DNA of 64,000 nucleotides from Agromyces soli. Lineage in GTDB: Bacteria; Actinomycetota; Actinomycetes; Actinomycetales; Microbacteriaceae. Of the stretch, positions 7,596 through 15,894 are shown piece by piece. The notes below the pieces were generated by a model, which had not been told where the DNA came from, searched no databases, and saw only the letters and a list, made by a program, of their open reading frames with translations. The stretch spans positions 930,001-994,000 of the forward strand of contig NZ_CP094533.1 in the NCBI RefSeq assembly GCF_022811605.1, given 5' to 3'. Position numbers and translations under genes: made by a program. Position 1 is the stretch's first letter. Every line of letters begins with the position of its first letter.

Positions 7596-8143
7596 GCGCC
7601 GCCGAGGTCGCGACGCACGACCTGCCCCGCGGCGCTGACGAGGTGGTTCGGCGGCACATCCTTCGCCACCACCGCACCGGCGGCCACGACCGACCCCGAT
7701 CCGATCCGCACGCCGGGTGCGACCGTGACGTTCGCCCCGAGCCAGACGTTCTCGCCGATCACGATGGGGGCGGTCGTGATGCCGTCGAACCGCTCGCCCG
7801 GAGCCACCGGATGCCCCGCGGTGCAGAGGGTGACGCCGGGGCCGATCATGCTGCGATCCCCGATGGCGATGCCGCCGAGGTCGAAGAAGGAGCAGTTCTG
7901 ATTGACGAAGACGTGCTCCCCCAGCTCGAGGCCGAGGCCGTAGTCGCAGTAGAAGGGTGGAAGGATCACGGCCGTCGCCGGCAGTGGCCGCCCCAGGATC
8001 TCGGCGAGCAACGCATTGCGCGTCTCCACGTCGCGGTGCCGCAGCACGTTCAGCCGGGAGGTCAGGTCCATGACGACGTCCACCCTCGCCGTGGCGGCGC
8101 GCGACGCCTCGGTGCGCCGGGGGATCAACCGCTCACCCTGCAT
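7592..8143 (-). CDS. Sugar O-acetyltransferase, LbH hexapeptide-repeat family
   Basis: The 183-residue protein resembles maltose/galactoside O-acetyltransferases, which move an acetyl group from acetyl-CoA to a sugar hydroxyl. An N-terminal helical cap (about 1-55) is followed by left-handed beta-helix hexapeptides with FVNQNCSFFD, IGPGVTLCTAGHPV (containing the catalytic His) and IGENVWLGANVTV. The ATG at 8143 is chosen because AAGGAG lies ten bases upstream; longer frames lack a ribosome site. It stands alone, convergent with HxlR. The acceptor sugar is unknown. Confidence 0.87.
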   Translation of the reverse strand: MQGERLIPRRTEASRAATARVDVVMDLTSRLNVLRHRDVETRNALLAEILGRPLPATAVILPPFYCDYGLGLELGEHVFVNQNCSFFDLGGIAIGDRSMIGPGVTLCTAGHPVAPGERFDGITTAPIVIGENVWLGANVTVAPGVRIGSGSVVAAGAVVAKDVPPNHLVSAAGQVVRRDLGGA

Positions 8144-8250
8144 GATCGGCACGCTCCTTCTCTCCTCGCCGTGCTCGGCCTCGGCACTCGCGGCGCCATC
8201 CTGCCACCGATGCGCGGAGACGACCGAACCGACCCGCTTCGAAGACGCGC

Positions 8251-8279
8251 TTGACACGGCCCATCGGCTACCCGATAAA
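8251..8279 (+). promoter_or_regulatory. Consensus-like promoter of the marR gene, leaderless
   Basis: A perfect TTGACA at 8251-8256 is separated by 17 bases from GATAAA at 8274-8279. The predicted start site coincides with the ATG at 8288 within two bases, and no ribosome site is present, so the mRNA is probably leaderless. Confidence 0.7.
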
Positions 8280-8287
8280 GTAACTGC

Positions 8288-8758
8288 ATGCGCAAGCAAC
8301 TTGAAGATTCGATCTCGGCGGTCACCACGGCGGATGCCTGGGCGCAGCTCTCGCTCCTCGCCTCGGCCGTCGACTCGGAGCTCGATCGCTGGCTCGGCGA
8401 CGCCTTCCGCGTGAGCGCCACCGAGCTGCGGGCGCTCGAGCTGCTGAGTCGGGCGAGCGACAAGGAGCTCCGCGTGAACGAACTCGCCCAGCGCATCGGA
8501 CTCAATGCCAGCTCAGTCACCCGCCTCGTCAACCGCCTCGAGGCGAAAGGGCTCGCCCGGCGCGACCTCTGCGCCGACGACGGACGCGGGGTCTACGCCG
8601 TCATCGACGAGGCCGGCGAGCGACTGCTGGCCGACGCCCGACCCGCCGCCGACGCGCACCTGGCGAGCATGCTCGGCCAGCTCGCCGCCCGGTTCCCGCA
8701 GCTCGACACCGGAGCGACGAAGCGGGCGCTGGGCGAGCTCGGCGAGCGGATCGGGTAG
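8288..8758 (+). CDS. MarR family transcriptional regulator
   Basis: This 156-residue protein has a MarR winged helix. The recognition region is RVNELAQRIGLNASSVTRLVNRLEAKGLARR (residues about 62-92; key parts LAQRIGLNASSVTRLV and RLEAKGL), followed by the wing around DDGRGVYAVIDEAG. MarR proteins usually repress nearby efflux or detoxification genes and release DNA on binding small aromatics. The two SMR genes 80 bases downstream in the same direction are the likely targets. Confidence 0.9.
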   Translation: MRKQLEDSISAVTTADAWAQLSLLASAVDSELDRWLGDAFRVSATELRALELLSRASDKELRVNELAQRIGLNASSVTRLVNRLEAKGLARRDLCADDGRGVYAVIDEAGERLLADARPAADAHLASMLGQLAARFPQLDTGATKRALGELGERIG

Positions 8759-8838
8759 GCCCCGGCGCATCATCCGTCGACACCGCTTGCCTATTTCGTT
8801 GCATGTACAGACAGTTATCTCTCCCGAAAGGACCGAAC

Positions 8839-9159
8839 ATGAGTTGGATCGCACTCGGCATCGCCGTCGTCTTCGAGGTGTTCGTCGGCTTCGCCGCGGG
8901 CAAGGCGGACGGTTTCAGGAACCTCTGGTGGACGATCGCCACCCTCCTCGGCGGCGGCATCGCCACCTTCTTCCTGAGCCTCGCCCTGCTCACCTTCGAC
9001 GTCGGCGTCGGCTACGCCATCTGGACCTCGGTCGCGGGCGTCGGGATCGTCATCGTCGGCGCGCTGTTCTTCCAGCAGCGGCTCACCAAGCAGAAGGCGA
9101 TCGGAATCGCGGCCGTCATCGCCGGCGTGATCGGACTCAACCTCGCCAGCAGCGTCTGA
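8839..9159 (+). CDS. SMR family multidrug efflux subunit
   Basis: At 106 residues with four hydrophobic helices this is a standard small multidrug resistance protein. The membrane-embedded Glu13 in VVFEVFVGFAAGKADG corresponds to the essential proton/substrate-coupling Glu of EmrE. DVGVGYAIWTSVAGVG is the family signature of helix 3. The ATG at 8839 has GAAAGGA upstream. It is followed 47 bases later by a second SMR gene, the arrangement of obligate heterodimeric SMR pairs such as EbrAB or YkkCD. Confidence 0.9.
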   Translation: MSWIALGIAVVFEVFVGFAAGKADGFRNLWWTIATLLGGGIATFFLSLALLTFDVGVGYAIWTSVAGVGIVIVGALFFQQRLTKQKAIGIAAVIAGVIGLNLASSV

Positions 9160-9206
9160 GCGGGCCTCGACCTCACGACCATCTCTCACGGAAACGGACA
9201 CCAATC

Positions 9207-9632
9207 ATGACCATCGACTCCTCCTCCCCTCGGACCCGCACCGGACGGGCCTGGGCGGCCCTCGTCACCGCCGGCGCCTTCGAAGTGGGCTACGCCCTGA
9301 GCGTCAACGGCAGCGCCGGGTTCACCGACCTCGTGTGGTCGCTCGTCGCCATCGGCTTCTTCGTCCTCACGCTCCTCTTCCTCAGCATTGCGCTGCGCTC
9401 GATCGACGTCGGCATCGGCTACGCCGTCTGGGCGGGCATCGGTGCGGTCGGGGCGGCGCTCCTCGGTCCGGTGTTCTTCGACGAGACCATGACCCCGGTG
9501 AAGGCGCTCTGGCTCGCCCTCATCATCGGCGGCGTCGTCTGGTTGAAGCTCGCCGACAGCCCCGCGCTCGGACGACGGGCCGAGAAGTCCGGCGGCCGGG
9601 TGTCCGCGGGGGCTGCGAGCATGGAGCTCTGA
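9207..9632 (+). CDS. SMR family multidrug efflux subunit, paired
   Basis: This 141-residue SMR protein has the in-membrane Glu26 (AGAFEVGYALS) and the helix 3 signature DVGIGYAVWAGIGAVG. It is longer than usual, with about 12 extra residues at the N-terminus and a basic C-terminal tail of about 25 residues. It lies in the same operon as the preceding SMR gene and probably forms a heterodimer with it in opposite membrane orientation. Substrates may be quaternary cations or guanidinium compounds; sequence does not decide. Confidence 0.88.
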   Translation: MTIDSSSPRTRTGRAWAALVTAGAFEVGYALSVNGSAGFTDLVWSLVAIGFFVLTLLFLSIALRSIDVGIGYAVWAGIGAVGAALLGPVFFDETMTPVKALWLALIIGGVVWLKLADSPALGRRAEKSGGRVSAGAASMEL

Positions 9633-9650
9633 CCGAGGAAGGAGGCCGTG

Positions 9651-9980
9651 GTGATCACCTGCGTCGTCGACTACACGATCGATCCGGCCGAGACCGAGGC
9701 GTTCGAGCAGTTCGCCCAGGCGTGGATGCGACTGGTCGCCGAGCACGGCGGCATCCACCACGGGTACTTCCTGCCCGCCGAGGGGGCGAGCGACCGGGCG
9801 CTGGCGTTGTTCTCGTTCCCGTCGCTGGCCGCCTACGAGCAGTACCGCGCACGGTTCGGGGTCGACCCCGAGTTCATCGCGGCCGATCGCATCCGCGACG
9901 CGAGCGGCTGCGTGCTCAGGTACGAACGCACCTTCATGCGCCCGCTGCTGCCGACCGACCTGCCGGGGCACTCGGGCTAG
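9651..9980 (+). CDS. NIPSNAP family protein
   Basis: The protein is about 109 residues, a dimeric alpha/beta-barrel fold with the NIPSNAP pattern: an IDPAETEAFEQFAQAW start, GGIHHGYFLPAEG in the middle and ALFSFPSLAAYEQYRARFG near the C-terminus. GTG at 9651 is preferred because AGGAGG ends five bases before it; GTG at 9648 is the alternative. It follows the SMR pair by 18 bases and is likely in the same transcript. Biochemical function is unknown for most bacterial members. Confidence 0.8.
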   Translation: MITCVVDYTIDPAETEAFEQFAQAWMRLVAEHGGIHHGYFLPAEGASDRALALFSFPSLAAYEQYRARFGVDPEFIAADRIRDASGCVLRYERTFMRPLLPTDLPGHSG

Positions 9981-10126
9981 GTTCGAGGCGCCTCGGCGAG
10001 GCCTGCGGACCCGGTCGGAGGCGGTCGGGCACAAGTCGGAAGCGCGCCCACGACCGACGGCTGGCGCCGGCGGCGTTTCCCCGCGTCGCCCCATTGGTCG
10101 GGTCGAGCGTCCTGTTGCGTGTCCGT

Positions 10127-11068
10127 TCACGAACGCAGATACCGGTTGAGGAACAGAACCTGATCGTCGAGAGCCCGCCGCGCAAGCGCGGCCTCGGGCG
10201 CCAGCTGGTCGAACACATGGAACGCTCCCGACCAGAGCCGGACGTCCACCGGGATGTCAGCCTCGACCAGGCGGCTCGCGAAGTCCAATGCCTCGTCCCG
10301 GAGCGGGTCGCGGTCGGCGGCAAGGACGTAGCTGGGCGGGAGCCCGCCGAGCCGTTCGGCGCGCGCTGGCGCCGCATACTGGTCAGCCTGACCACCTCGC
10401 AGGTACAACGCCCACATCTCTCGCGTGTTCGCCGCGTCCCAGACCGGTGAATCGGTCAGTTCGATGACCGACTTCGACCGCAACCGGTCATCGAGCGCGG
10501 GGAACAGCAGCATCAGCACGCGGGGACGGCGCCGGCCCTGATCCCGTAGCTTCAGTACGGCACCCGCGGCAAGCGCACCTCCAGCGCTGACGCCGGCGAT
10601 CCCCACGCGCTCGGGGTCGATTCCACGGGCGGCGGCTTGCATCCATTCCAGCGTCGCCAGGGTGTCCTCGAGTGCGGCCGGGTACGCGTGCTCGGGCGCG
10701 AGCCGATACTCGGGGCTGACCACCATGCAGCCGGCCTCGGCCGCGAATCGCAAGCTCCGCGCGTGCTCCGCGCCCCGGTCTCCCCCGACGAACGCGCCCC
10801 CGTGGAGCAGCAACAGCGCAGGCGTCGGCGCGGCGACGTTCCGGGGGCGGTAGACGCGCACCTCCAACGAGCGATCCTCGAGCGACATGATCTGCTCGGA
10901 GACCTCCACTCGCTCGCCGTACGCAGCCTCGGCTTGGGCGATCGGGAGCCCCGCCGACCCCATGAGATGTCGGGCGCGCGCGAGGTCGCCAGACAGCTCG
11001 GGACGTTCGGCACCTGCGATCGTCGCGGCCAGCTCGGGGTCGATACTGACGAACTCAGTCGTCGTCAC
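10127..11068 (-). CDS. Alpha/beta hydrolase fold-3 (HSL-type) esterase
   Basis: This 313-residue protein belongs to the hormone-sensitive-lipase group of esterases. It has the oxyanion-hole HGGAF motif, the nucleophile elbow GVSAGG (GxSxG), the acid in DPLRDEA and the catalytic His in GAFHVFDQ. No signal peptide is seen. The GTG start at 11068 overlaps the ABC permease gene by 14 bases, making it the last gene of the sugar-import operon. It may deacylate an imported acylated glycoside. This role is inferred from operon position only. Confidence 0.87.
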   Translation of the reverse strand: MTTTEFVSIDPELAATIAGAERPELSGDLARARHLMGSAGLPIAQAEAAYGERVEVSEQIMSLEDRSLEVRVYRPRNVAAPTPALLLLHGGAFVGGDRGAEHARSLRFAAEAGCMVVSPEYRLAPEHAYPAALEDTLATLEWMQAAARGIDPERVGIAGVSAGGALAAGAVLKLRDQGRRRPRVLMLLFPALDDRLRSKSVIELTDSPVWDAANTREMWALYLRGGQADQYAAPARAERLGGLPPSYVLAADRDPLRDEALDFASRLVEADIPVDVRLWSGAFHVFDQLAPEAALARRALDDQVLFLNRYLRS

Positions 11069-12044
11069 GTGCCCGCCACCGATCGATACCGAGGGCGATG
11101 ATCAGCACCACTCCAGTTGCGATCCCCTGCACGTACGACGACACGTTGAGGATCACGAGACCGTTGCTGAGCACCGCGAGGAACACGATACCGAGCAACG
11201 ATCGCATCACGCTTCCCCGCCCACCGAAGAGCGACGTCCCGCCGAGCACGACGGCCGCGAAGATGTCGAACTCTGCGCCGGTACCGTTGCTGGGGGCCCC
11301 GGAACCGAGGCGCCCGGCGAGAAGGACGCCGGCGACCGCAGAGAGCGCCCCTGCGACCACGAAGATCTGAATCGCCTGCCGCCGTACTCGGATTCCGGCG
11401 GTCCTGGACGCCCGCGCCGAGGACCCGATCGCGTATGTCCGCATCCCCCACGCCGTCTTGCGCATGACGAACTGAGCCACGAGGTAGGCGATGAGCACGA
11501 GGAGCACGCTGACCGGAATCGGGCCGATCGACCCGACCCCCACCCATGCGAGGAGGTCGAAACCGGACGTGGTCGGCGCAGCAATCGATTGACCACCGGT
11601 GAAGAAGAGCGCAGCCCCACGGATCACCAACGCCGTCGCCAGCGTGGCGATGAAGCCGGGAATCCGCAAGCCCTCGGTCAAGAGGCCGTTCCCGAGGCCG
11701 AGCAGGGCGCCGAGGAGCACCGCTCCGAGCATGGCGATCGCGGCTGGGAGGCCCGCCTGCATGAGAGCGACGCAGACGATGCCGGACGCACCGATGATCG
11801 CGCCCTGGCTGATGTCGAGGCGGCCCGCGATCAGGATCATGGTTCCGCCGATCGCCGCCACGCCGAGGACGGCGGATTGGCGCAGGATCACGAACAGGTT
11901 GTCGACGGTGAAGAAGGTCGTCGAGAGGATCGCGAACACGGCAACCATGAGAACCAGCGCGGCCGGGAGCACGAGCAGGGTCGGGTCGATTCGTCGAGTC
12001 CGGGAGGTGGTCGGCGCCTCAGGTTCGACTGATGCGATGGTCAT
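11055..12044 (-). CDS. Ribose-type ABC transporter permease
   Basis: The protein has 329 residues and eight to ten membrane segments typical of the RbsC/YtfT group (BPD_transp_2 family). It carries the conserved GGTMILIAGRLDISQGAIIGASGI region (key parts IAGRLDISQG and GASG) and AAVVLGGTSLFGGRGSV. It forms the membrane channel for a carbohydrate. It overlaps the ATPase gene by four bases (ATGA) and the hydrolase gene by 14 bases. Transcription should start upstream of the binding-protein gene. Confidence 0.92.
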   Translation of the reverse strand: MTIASVEPEAPTTSRTRRIDPTLLVLPAALVLMVAVFAILSTTFFTVDNLFVILRQSAVLGVAAIGGTMILIAGRLDISQGAIIGASGIVCVALMQAGLPAAIAMLGAVLLGALLGLGNGLLTEGLRIPGFIATLATALVIRGAALFFTGGQSIAAPTTSGFDLLAWVGVGSIGPIPVSVLLVLIAYLVAQFVMRKTAWGMRTYAIGSSARASRTAGIRVRRQAIQIFVVAGALSAVAGVLLAGRLGSGAPSNGTGAEFDIFAAVVLGGTSLFGGRGSVMRSLLGIVFLAVLSNGLVILNVSSYVQGIATGVVLIIALGIDRWRARDDD

Positions 12045-13561
12045 CGGGTGCCTCCAGTGGCAGCTGACATGAGAAGTTGTTCGGTTGCCTCATCGGCGGC
12101 CAGTTCGGCGACGACGCGGCCCTTCCGCATCACGAGGATGCGGTCGCACGCGGCGAGGAGCTCAGGGATCTCCGAGCTCACCATGAGCACCGCGATGCCC
12201 TTGCGCGTGAGCTCGCCCACGGTGGTGAGCAGATCGTGCTTGGCCCGGACGTCGATGCCGTGGGTCGGCTCGTCCAAGATGAGCACGCTGAGCTCTTCTG
12301 CGAGCAGCCGGGCCAGGAGGACCTTCTGCTGGTTGCCCCCCGAGAGGTCTCGGATGTCCAGGGAGTCGCTCGCCGCCTTGATACGCAGCCGGTCGAACAT
12401 CTCGCGTACGAGTCTGGTGATCGCACTGTCCCGCAGTACGCCACCGCGTGCGGTGTCGCGCGGTGCGCGGACCGTGATGTTCTGGCGGACGCTGAGGCCC
12501 GGGAGGATCCCCTCCGACCGCCGATCCTCGGAGAGGCAGGCGACCCCGACTGCGAAGGCATCGGCTGCGCTCCGCGGCCGATACGGTTGCCCGGAGATCG
12601 TCATCGTCCCGGCCGATGCCGGCATCAGCCCGGCGAGCACCCGGCCGAGCGAGGACTTCCCCGCCCCCACGAGCCCGAAGAGCCCGACCACCTCGCCGCT
12701 GCGCAGATCGAAGTCGATCGGCGCACGTCCATGAACTTCCAGCCCTGCCGCCGAGAGCACGGTGCCTCCGAGTGCCGGGCGGTCCATCCGGCGACTCAGG
12801 AGCTGCGCGCCGGGAACCATCGCCTCCACCACGTCGCCCATGCTCGCTGCGTCGACACCGAACTCGCCGGCCACCCGTCCGTCTCTCAGCACGACAACGC
12901 GGTCGCAGAGCTCAGCGACCTCGTTGAGTCGGTGGGAGATGAACACCACGCCGACCCCCTGGTCGCGGAGGGAGCGCATCACAGCGAAGAGGCGTTCGGC
13001 TTCGAAGGGCGTAAGCGATGATGTGGGTTCATCGAGCAGCAGCACCGTGCCGGATGAGCGCAGCGCACGAGCAGCGGCCACGAGCTGCTGATCGCCGATC
13101 GCGAGGTCCCTGACCAGGATGGACGGGGAGAGGTCGAGTCCGACTCGCTTCAGCGCCTTCGCAGCGGCTCGGCTCATCGCCGAGCGATCGAGCGTGCCGT
13201 GGCGCCGGAATCTCCGCTCGTCACCGAGAGCGAGGTTCTCTGCGATGCTCAAGTCGGGGACAAGGTCCAGCTCTTGTCTCACGACCCCGATGCCATGGTC
13301 GGCCGCACGGCGAGGCGCGTCGAGAGTGACCTCGACTCCGCGCACGGACAGCGTGCCGGTGTCCGGGATCAACTGTCCGGTGAGCACGTTGATCAGGGTG
13401 GACTTGCCGGCGCCGTTGGCGCCAGCAAGTCCGAGAACCTCGCCGGCTCGAATCGTGAGGTCAACGCCCGTCAGCGCGGCAACGCCCCCGAACGATTTCC
13501 CCACTCCCTCCACGCGGAGGGCAGGTGTTCCCTGATCCACCTCGATGAGCGGACTGGTCAT
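12041..13561 (-). CDS. Sugar ABC transporter ATP-binding protein, RbsA/MglA type
   Basis: At 506 residues it has two ABC domains. The first has GANGAGKST and LLLDEPTSSL. The second has a degenerate GLVGAGKSS and intact LSGGNQQKVLLAR and LILDEPTHGID. The two-domain form in one chain is typical of the CUT2 (ribose/galactose/xylose) group. The start at ATG 13561 overlaps the binding-protein stop (ATGA), so reading frames extending further upstream are not the start. It energises import by the permease at 11055-12044. Confidence 0.93.
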   Translation of the reverse strand: MTSPLIEVDQGTPALRVEGVGKSFGGVAALTGVDLTIRAGEVLGLAGANGAGKSTLINVLTGQLIPDTGTLSVRGVEVTLDAPRRAADHGIGVVRQELDLVPDLSIAENLALGDERRFRRHGTLDRSAMSRAAAKALKRVGLDLSPSILVRDLAIGDQQLVAAARALRSSGTVLLLDEPTSSLTPFEAERLFAVMRSLRDQGVGVVFISHRLNEVAELCDRVVVLRDGRVAGEFGVDAASMGDVVEAMVPGAQLLSRRMDRPALGGTVLSAAGLEVHGRAPIDFDLRSGEVVGLFGLVGAGKSSLGRVLAGLMPASAGTMTISGQPYRPRSAADAFAVGVACLSEDRRSEGILPGLSVRQNITVRAPRDTARGGVLRDSAITRLVREMFDRLRIKAASDSLDIRDLSGGNQQKVLLARLLAEELSVLILDEPTHGIDVRAKHDLLTTVGELTRKGIAVLMVSSEIPELLAACDRILVMRKGRVVAELAADEATEQLLMSAATGGTR

Positions 13562-14553
13562 GAGAGCGAGTCGAGAATGCTCTGAGCGTTCTCGCTCGTG
13601 ACGAGCTCCGCGGGAACGATCTGCTCCCGCTCGACGGACTCGCCCCGCGACTTCTTCAGAATCGTTTCGGCGATGATGTTGCCCTGCTTGACGGGGAACA
13701 GGCCGACGGTCGAAGCGACCTCGCCCGAGAGCACGTACTCCAGGATTCGCTTGTCCTCTCCACCGGTGACCACCCCGACATCCTTGCCCGGGGTGCGACC
13801 ACTGGACTTGATGGCCGACACCGCGCCGAGTGCGCTGGAGTCGTTGAGGCCGATGATGAGGTCCAGGTCGGGGTGCGCCTGCAGGATCACCGACGTCTGT
13901 GCGTTGCCCGTGTCCTCCTGGAAGGCTTCGACTTCGCTCACCAACTCCCAATTGCCCTGACCGAGGACTTCGTCGATACCGTCGATCGCCCCCTGGTGAC
14001 GGTCCAGCAGCGGTTCACCGCCGGAGTCCTGATGGAGAATCGCGACCTTCGGCTTCTCCTCCGGCCGGTTCTCTTCGAGCCACGTGCCCGCGCTCGTACC
14101 CTCGATCATCCCGAAGGCACGGTCATCGAGATTGAACGTGATGTCCGCCTCAGGGATCGAGGTCGCAAGCCCAACGACGAGGACCCCCTGCTCGGTGAGT
14201 CGCTTCGCCACCGGACTGACCGCTTTCGGATCGGTCGGAGTGATGACCACTGCCTTGGCACCGGCCGCCACGAGGTTCTCGATCCCACTGACCTGCTTGC
14301 CGGAGTCGGCGTCGGGGTCCGAGGTGGTCACGGCGATCCCGCAGGGCTCGAATGCCTCCTTGAGACCTCGTTCGACGAACGGGAAGTAGCCGCCGGTGTT
14401 CGAATACGGGGAGTAGCCGACCTTGGTGAGGCTGACCCCGTCGCATTCGGCGGGCTTCTCTGCTGAAGCGGGGCCGCCCGCCTGGCACGCGGTCAATGTG
14501 AGCGCGGCGACAGCGACGAGGGCCGTGGCGCCGAAGCGAAGACGATTGATCAT
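13558..14553 (-). CDS. Sugar-binding lipoprotein of a CUT2 ABC importer
   Basis: This 331-residue protein has a lipoprotein signal with lipobox LTAC and lipidated Cys23. The mature part is a type 1 periplasmic-binding fold (Peripla_BP_4), with NLVAAGAKAVVITPTDP and LIIGLNDSSALGAV features of ribose-binding-like proteins. The start ATG has AAAGGAG upstream. It is the first gene of the importer operon and lies behind a promoter that overlaps the putative ROK operator. The bound sugar is unknown; the neighbouring GH97 glycosidase suggests an alpha-glycoside product. Confidence 0.92.
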   Translation of the reverse strand: MINRLRFGATALVAVAALTLTACQAGGPASAEKPAECDGVSLTKVGYSPYSNTGGYFPFVERGLKEAFEPCGIAVTTSDPDADSGKQVSGIENLVAAGAKAVVITPTDPKAVSPVAKRLTEQGVLVVGLATSIPEADITFNLDDRAFGMIEGTSAGTWLEENRPEEKPKVAILHQDSGGEPLLDRHQGAIDGIDEVLGQGNWELVSEVEAFQEDTGNAQTSVILQAHPDLDLIIGLNDSSALGAVSAIKSSGRTPGKDVGVVTGGEDKRILEYVLSGEVASTVGLFPVKQGNIIAETILKKSRGESVEREQIVPAELVTSENAQSILDSLS

Positions 14554-14622
14554 TGCTCTCCTTTGTGCAATAACGCGCCGGCGCCAATCGCTGTCGGGCC
14601 GGCAGTTCGGGTAACGCTCCAG

Positions 14623-14661
14623 ACCCTATGGGCGACGCTATTTTTGCGTCAATGAACAGAA
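14623..14661 (-). promoter_or_regulatory. Importer-operon promoter with ROK-type operator
   Basis: On the minus strand TTGACG (14647-14652) and TAGGGT (14623-14628) are 18 bases apart. The -35 element lies within TTTTGCGTCAATGAACAGAA (14642-14661), an imperfect dyad with outer TTT...AAA and inner TCA-A-TGA. The same 20 bases recur at 18241-18260 upstream of the GH97 gene. This is a good candidate site for the ROK repressor encoded at 14668-15894. Confidence 0.7.
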
Positions 14662-14667
14662 ATTTGC

Positions 14668-15894
14668 CTAGACGATGCCCTTCATCAGGACCGCGCCCAC
14701 CGCGCCGAGAGCAGCCGCGCTTCGCCCGAGCGCGCCGAGCCGCACGGGCGTCTCGGCGCACGCCGGAAGCGCGTGTGACCGGATCCCCTCCGCAACCTGC
14801 CCCTCGATGTCGTTGGATGCTCTGCTCAGCGCGCCACCGAGGATGACCGCGGCTGGGTTGAGGATGTTGCAGAGCGAGGCCGTTGCGCGGCCGATCACCT
14901 CATGAGCATCGCCGAACGCCTCCTGCGTCGCCGCGTCGCCCGACCGGAGCCGCTGGAGCACTTCGCGCCAGTCGGGTTCGTGCCCGTATGCGATGGAAAG
15001 ACCGCGCATGATGGCGGGCACTCCGACGACCGTCTCCAGGCAGCCGCGACCGCCGCAACGGCACCGCTCCCCGCCGGGTACCACCACCATGTGACCGACT
15101 TCTCCGGCAACACCTGAAGCACCGGACACGATGCGACGATTCAGCACGAATGCCCCTCCCACGCCGGAGTGCAACTTGACGTAGAGGAAGTTGTCGAAGT
15201 CCCGGCCGGCGCCCCAGAGCAGCTCCGCGTAGCACGCCAGACGCGTGTCATTCCCCAGAACGATGGGACAGGGAAGGTGTTCGCGCGCTCTGGCGACGAC
15301 GTCACCACCCCAATGCGGGAGCAAGCTGTCCAGCGAGGGCGCGTTGTTCTCGTAATCGATCGGGCCGCTGATCGCGATGCCTGCTCCGACGATGTCCGAC
15401 CAGTCGACTCCAACATCCTTGAGCATGCCGTCGATCATCTGTCTCGCGCGGGCCAGTCCACTGTCGGGCCCGTAGTCGTCGCCGAGTTCGCGCTCGTCGG
15501 AGGCGAGGATGGTGTGGTCGACGCTCGCGAGGATGGTACGCACCGAGCGATAGCCGAAGTCGATTCCGATCGTCGCGGCCCGACCCACCACCAATCGAAG
15601 CTGCGCTGTCGGGCGACCTCGGCGTCCTGAACCAGCCGGAACGTCCTCCGCAAGCAGGCCTTCGTCCAGCAGCACCGTCGCGACCCGCGTCACCAACGTT
15701 CGCGACCATCCGAGCTCACCCATCGCCTCGGCCCGCGACATCGCCCCCTTCGCCGCGATGAGGTTGATGAGTTCGGCGATCTTGGCGCGACGCCCCTCGG
15801 GCACACTGCGCAGCACACCGAGGGGGTCCTGGTAGCCCGACTGGTTCACCATGGTGGAAGCATAGAGCGGCGCCCCAGGACCCCTTTCGCTCAC
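14668..15894 (-). CDS. ROK family transcriptional repressor
   Basis: The 408-residue protein has an N-terminal winged helix (about 30-90, with AKGAMSRAEAMGELGWSRTLVTR read as SRAEAMGELGWSRTLV) and a ROK sugar-kinase-like domain. The zinc/sugar signature appears as GEVGHMVV, followed by CRCGGRGCLETV. Such repressors leave DNA on binding a sugar. GTG at 15894 overlaps the GH97 stop codon (GTGA); ATG at 15852 is an alternative. Being cotranscribed with GH97 behind the repeated operator, it probably represses itself, GH97 and the importer. Confidence 0.9.
   Translation of the reverse strand: MSERGPGAPLYASTMVNQSGYQDPLGVLRSVPEGRRAKIAELINLIAAKGAMSRAEAMGELGWSRTLVTRVATVLLDEGLLAEDVPAGSGRRGRPTAQLRLVVGRAATIGIDFGYRSVRTILASVDHTILASDERELGDDYGPDSGLARARQMIDGMLKDVGVDWSDIVGAGIAISGPIDYENNAPSLDSLLPHWGGDVVARAREHLPCPIVLGNDTRLACYAELLWGAGRDFDNFLYVKLHSGVGGAFVLNRRIVSGASGVAGEVGHMVVVPGGERCRCGGRGCLETVVGVPAIMRGLSIAYGHEPDWREVLQRLRSGDAATQEAFGDAHEVIGRATASLCNILNPAAVILGGALSRASNDIEGQVAEGIRSHALPACAETPVRLGALGRSAAALGAVGAVLMKGIV

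Noticed and set aside
8759-8838. Guanidine riboswitch upstream of the paired SMR genes
   Set aside because: The gap is only 80 bases and shows none of the conserved elements I would expect; a MarR gene is upstream instead.
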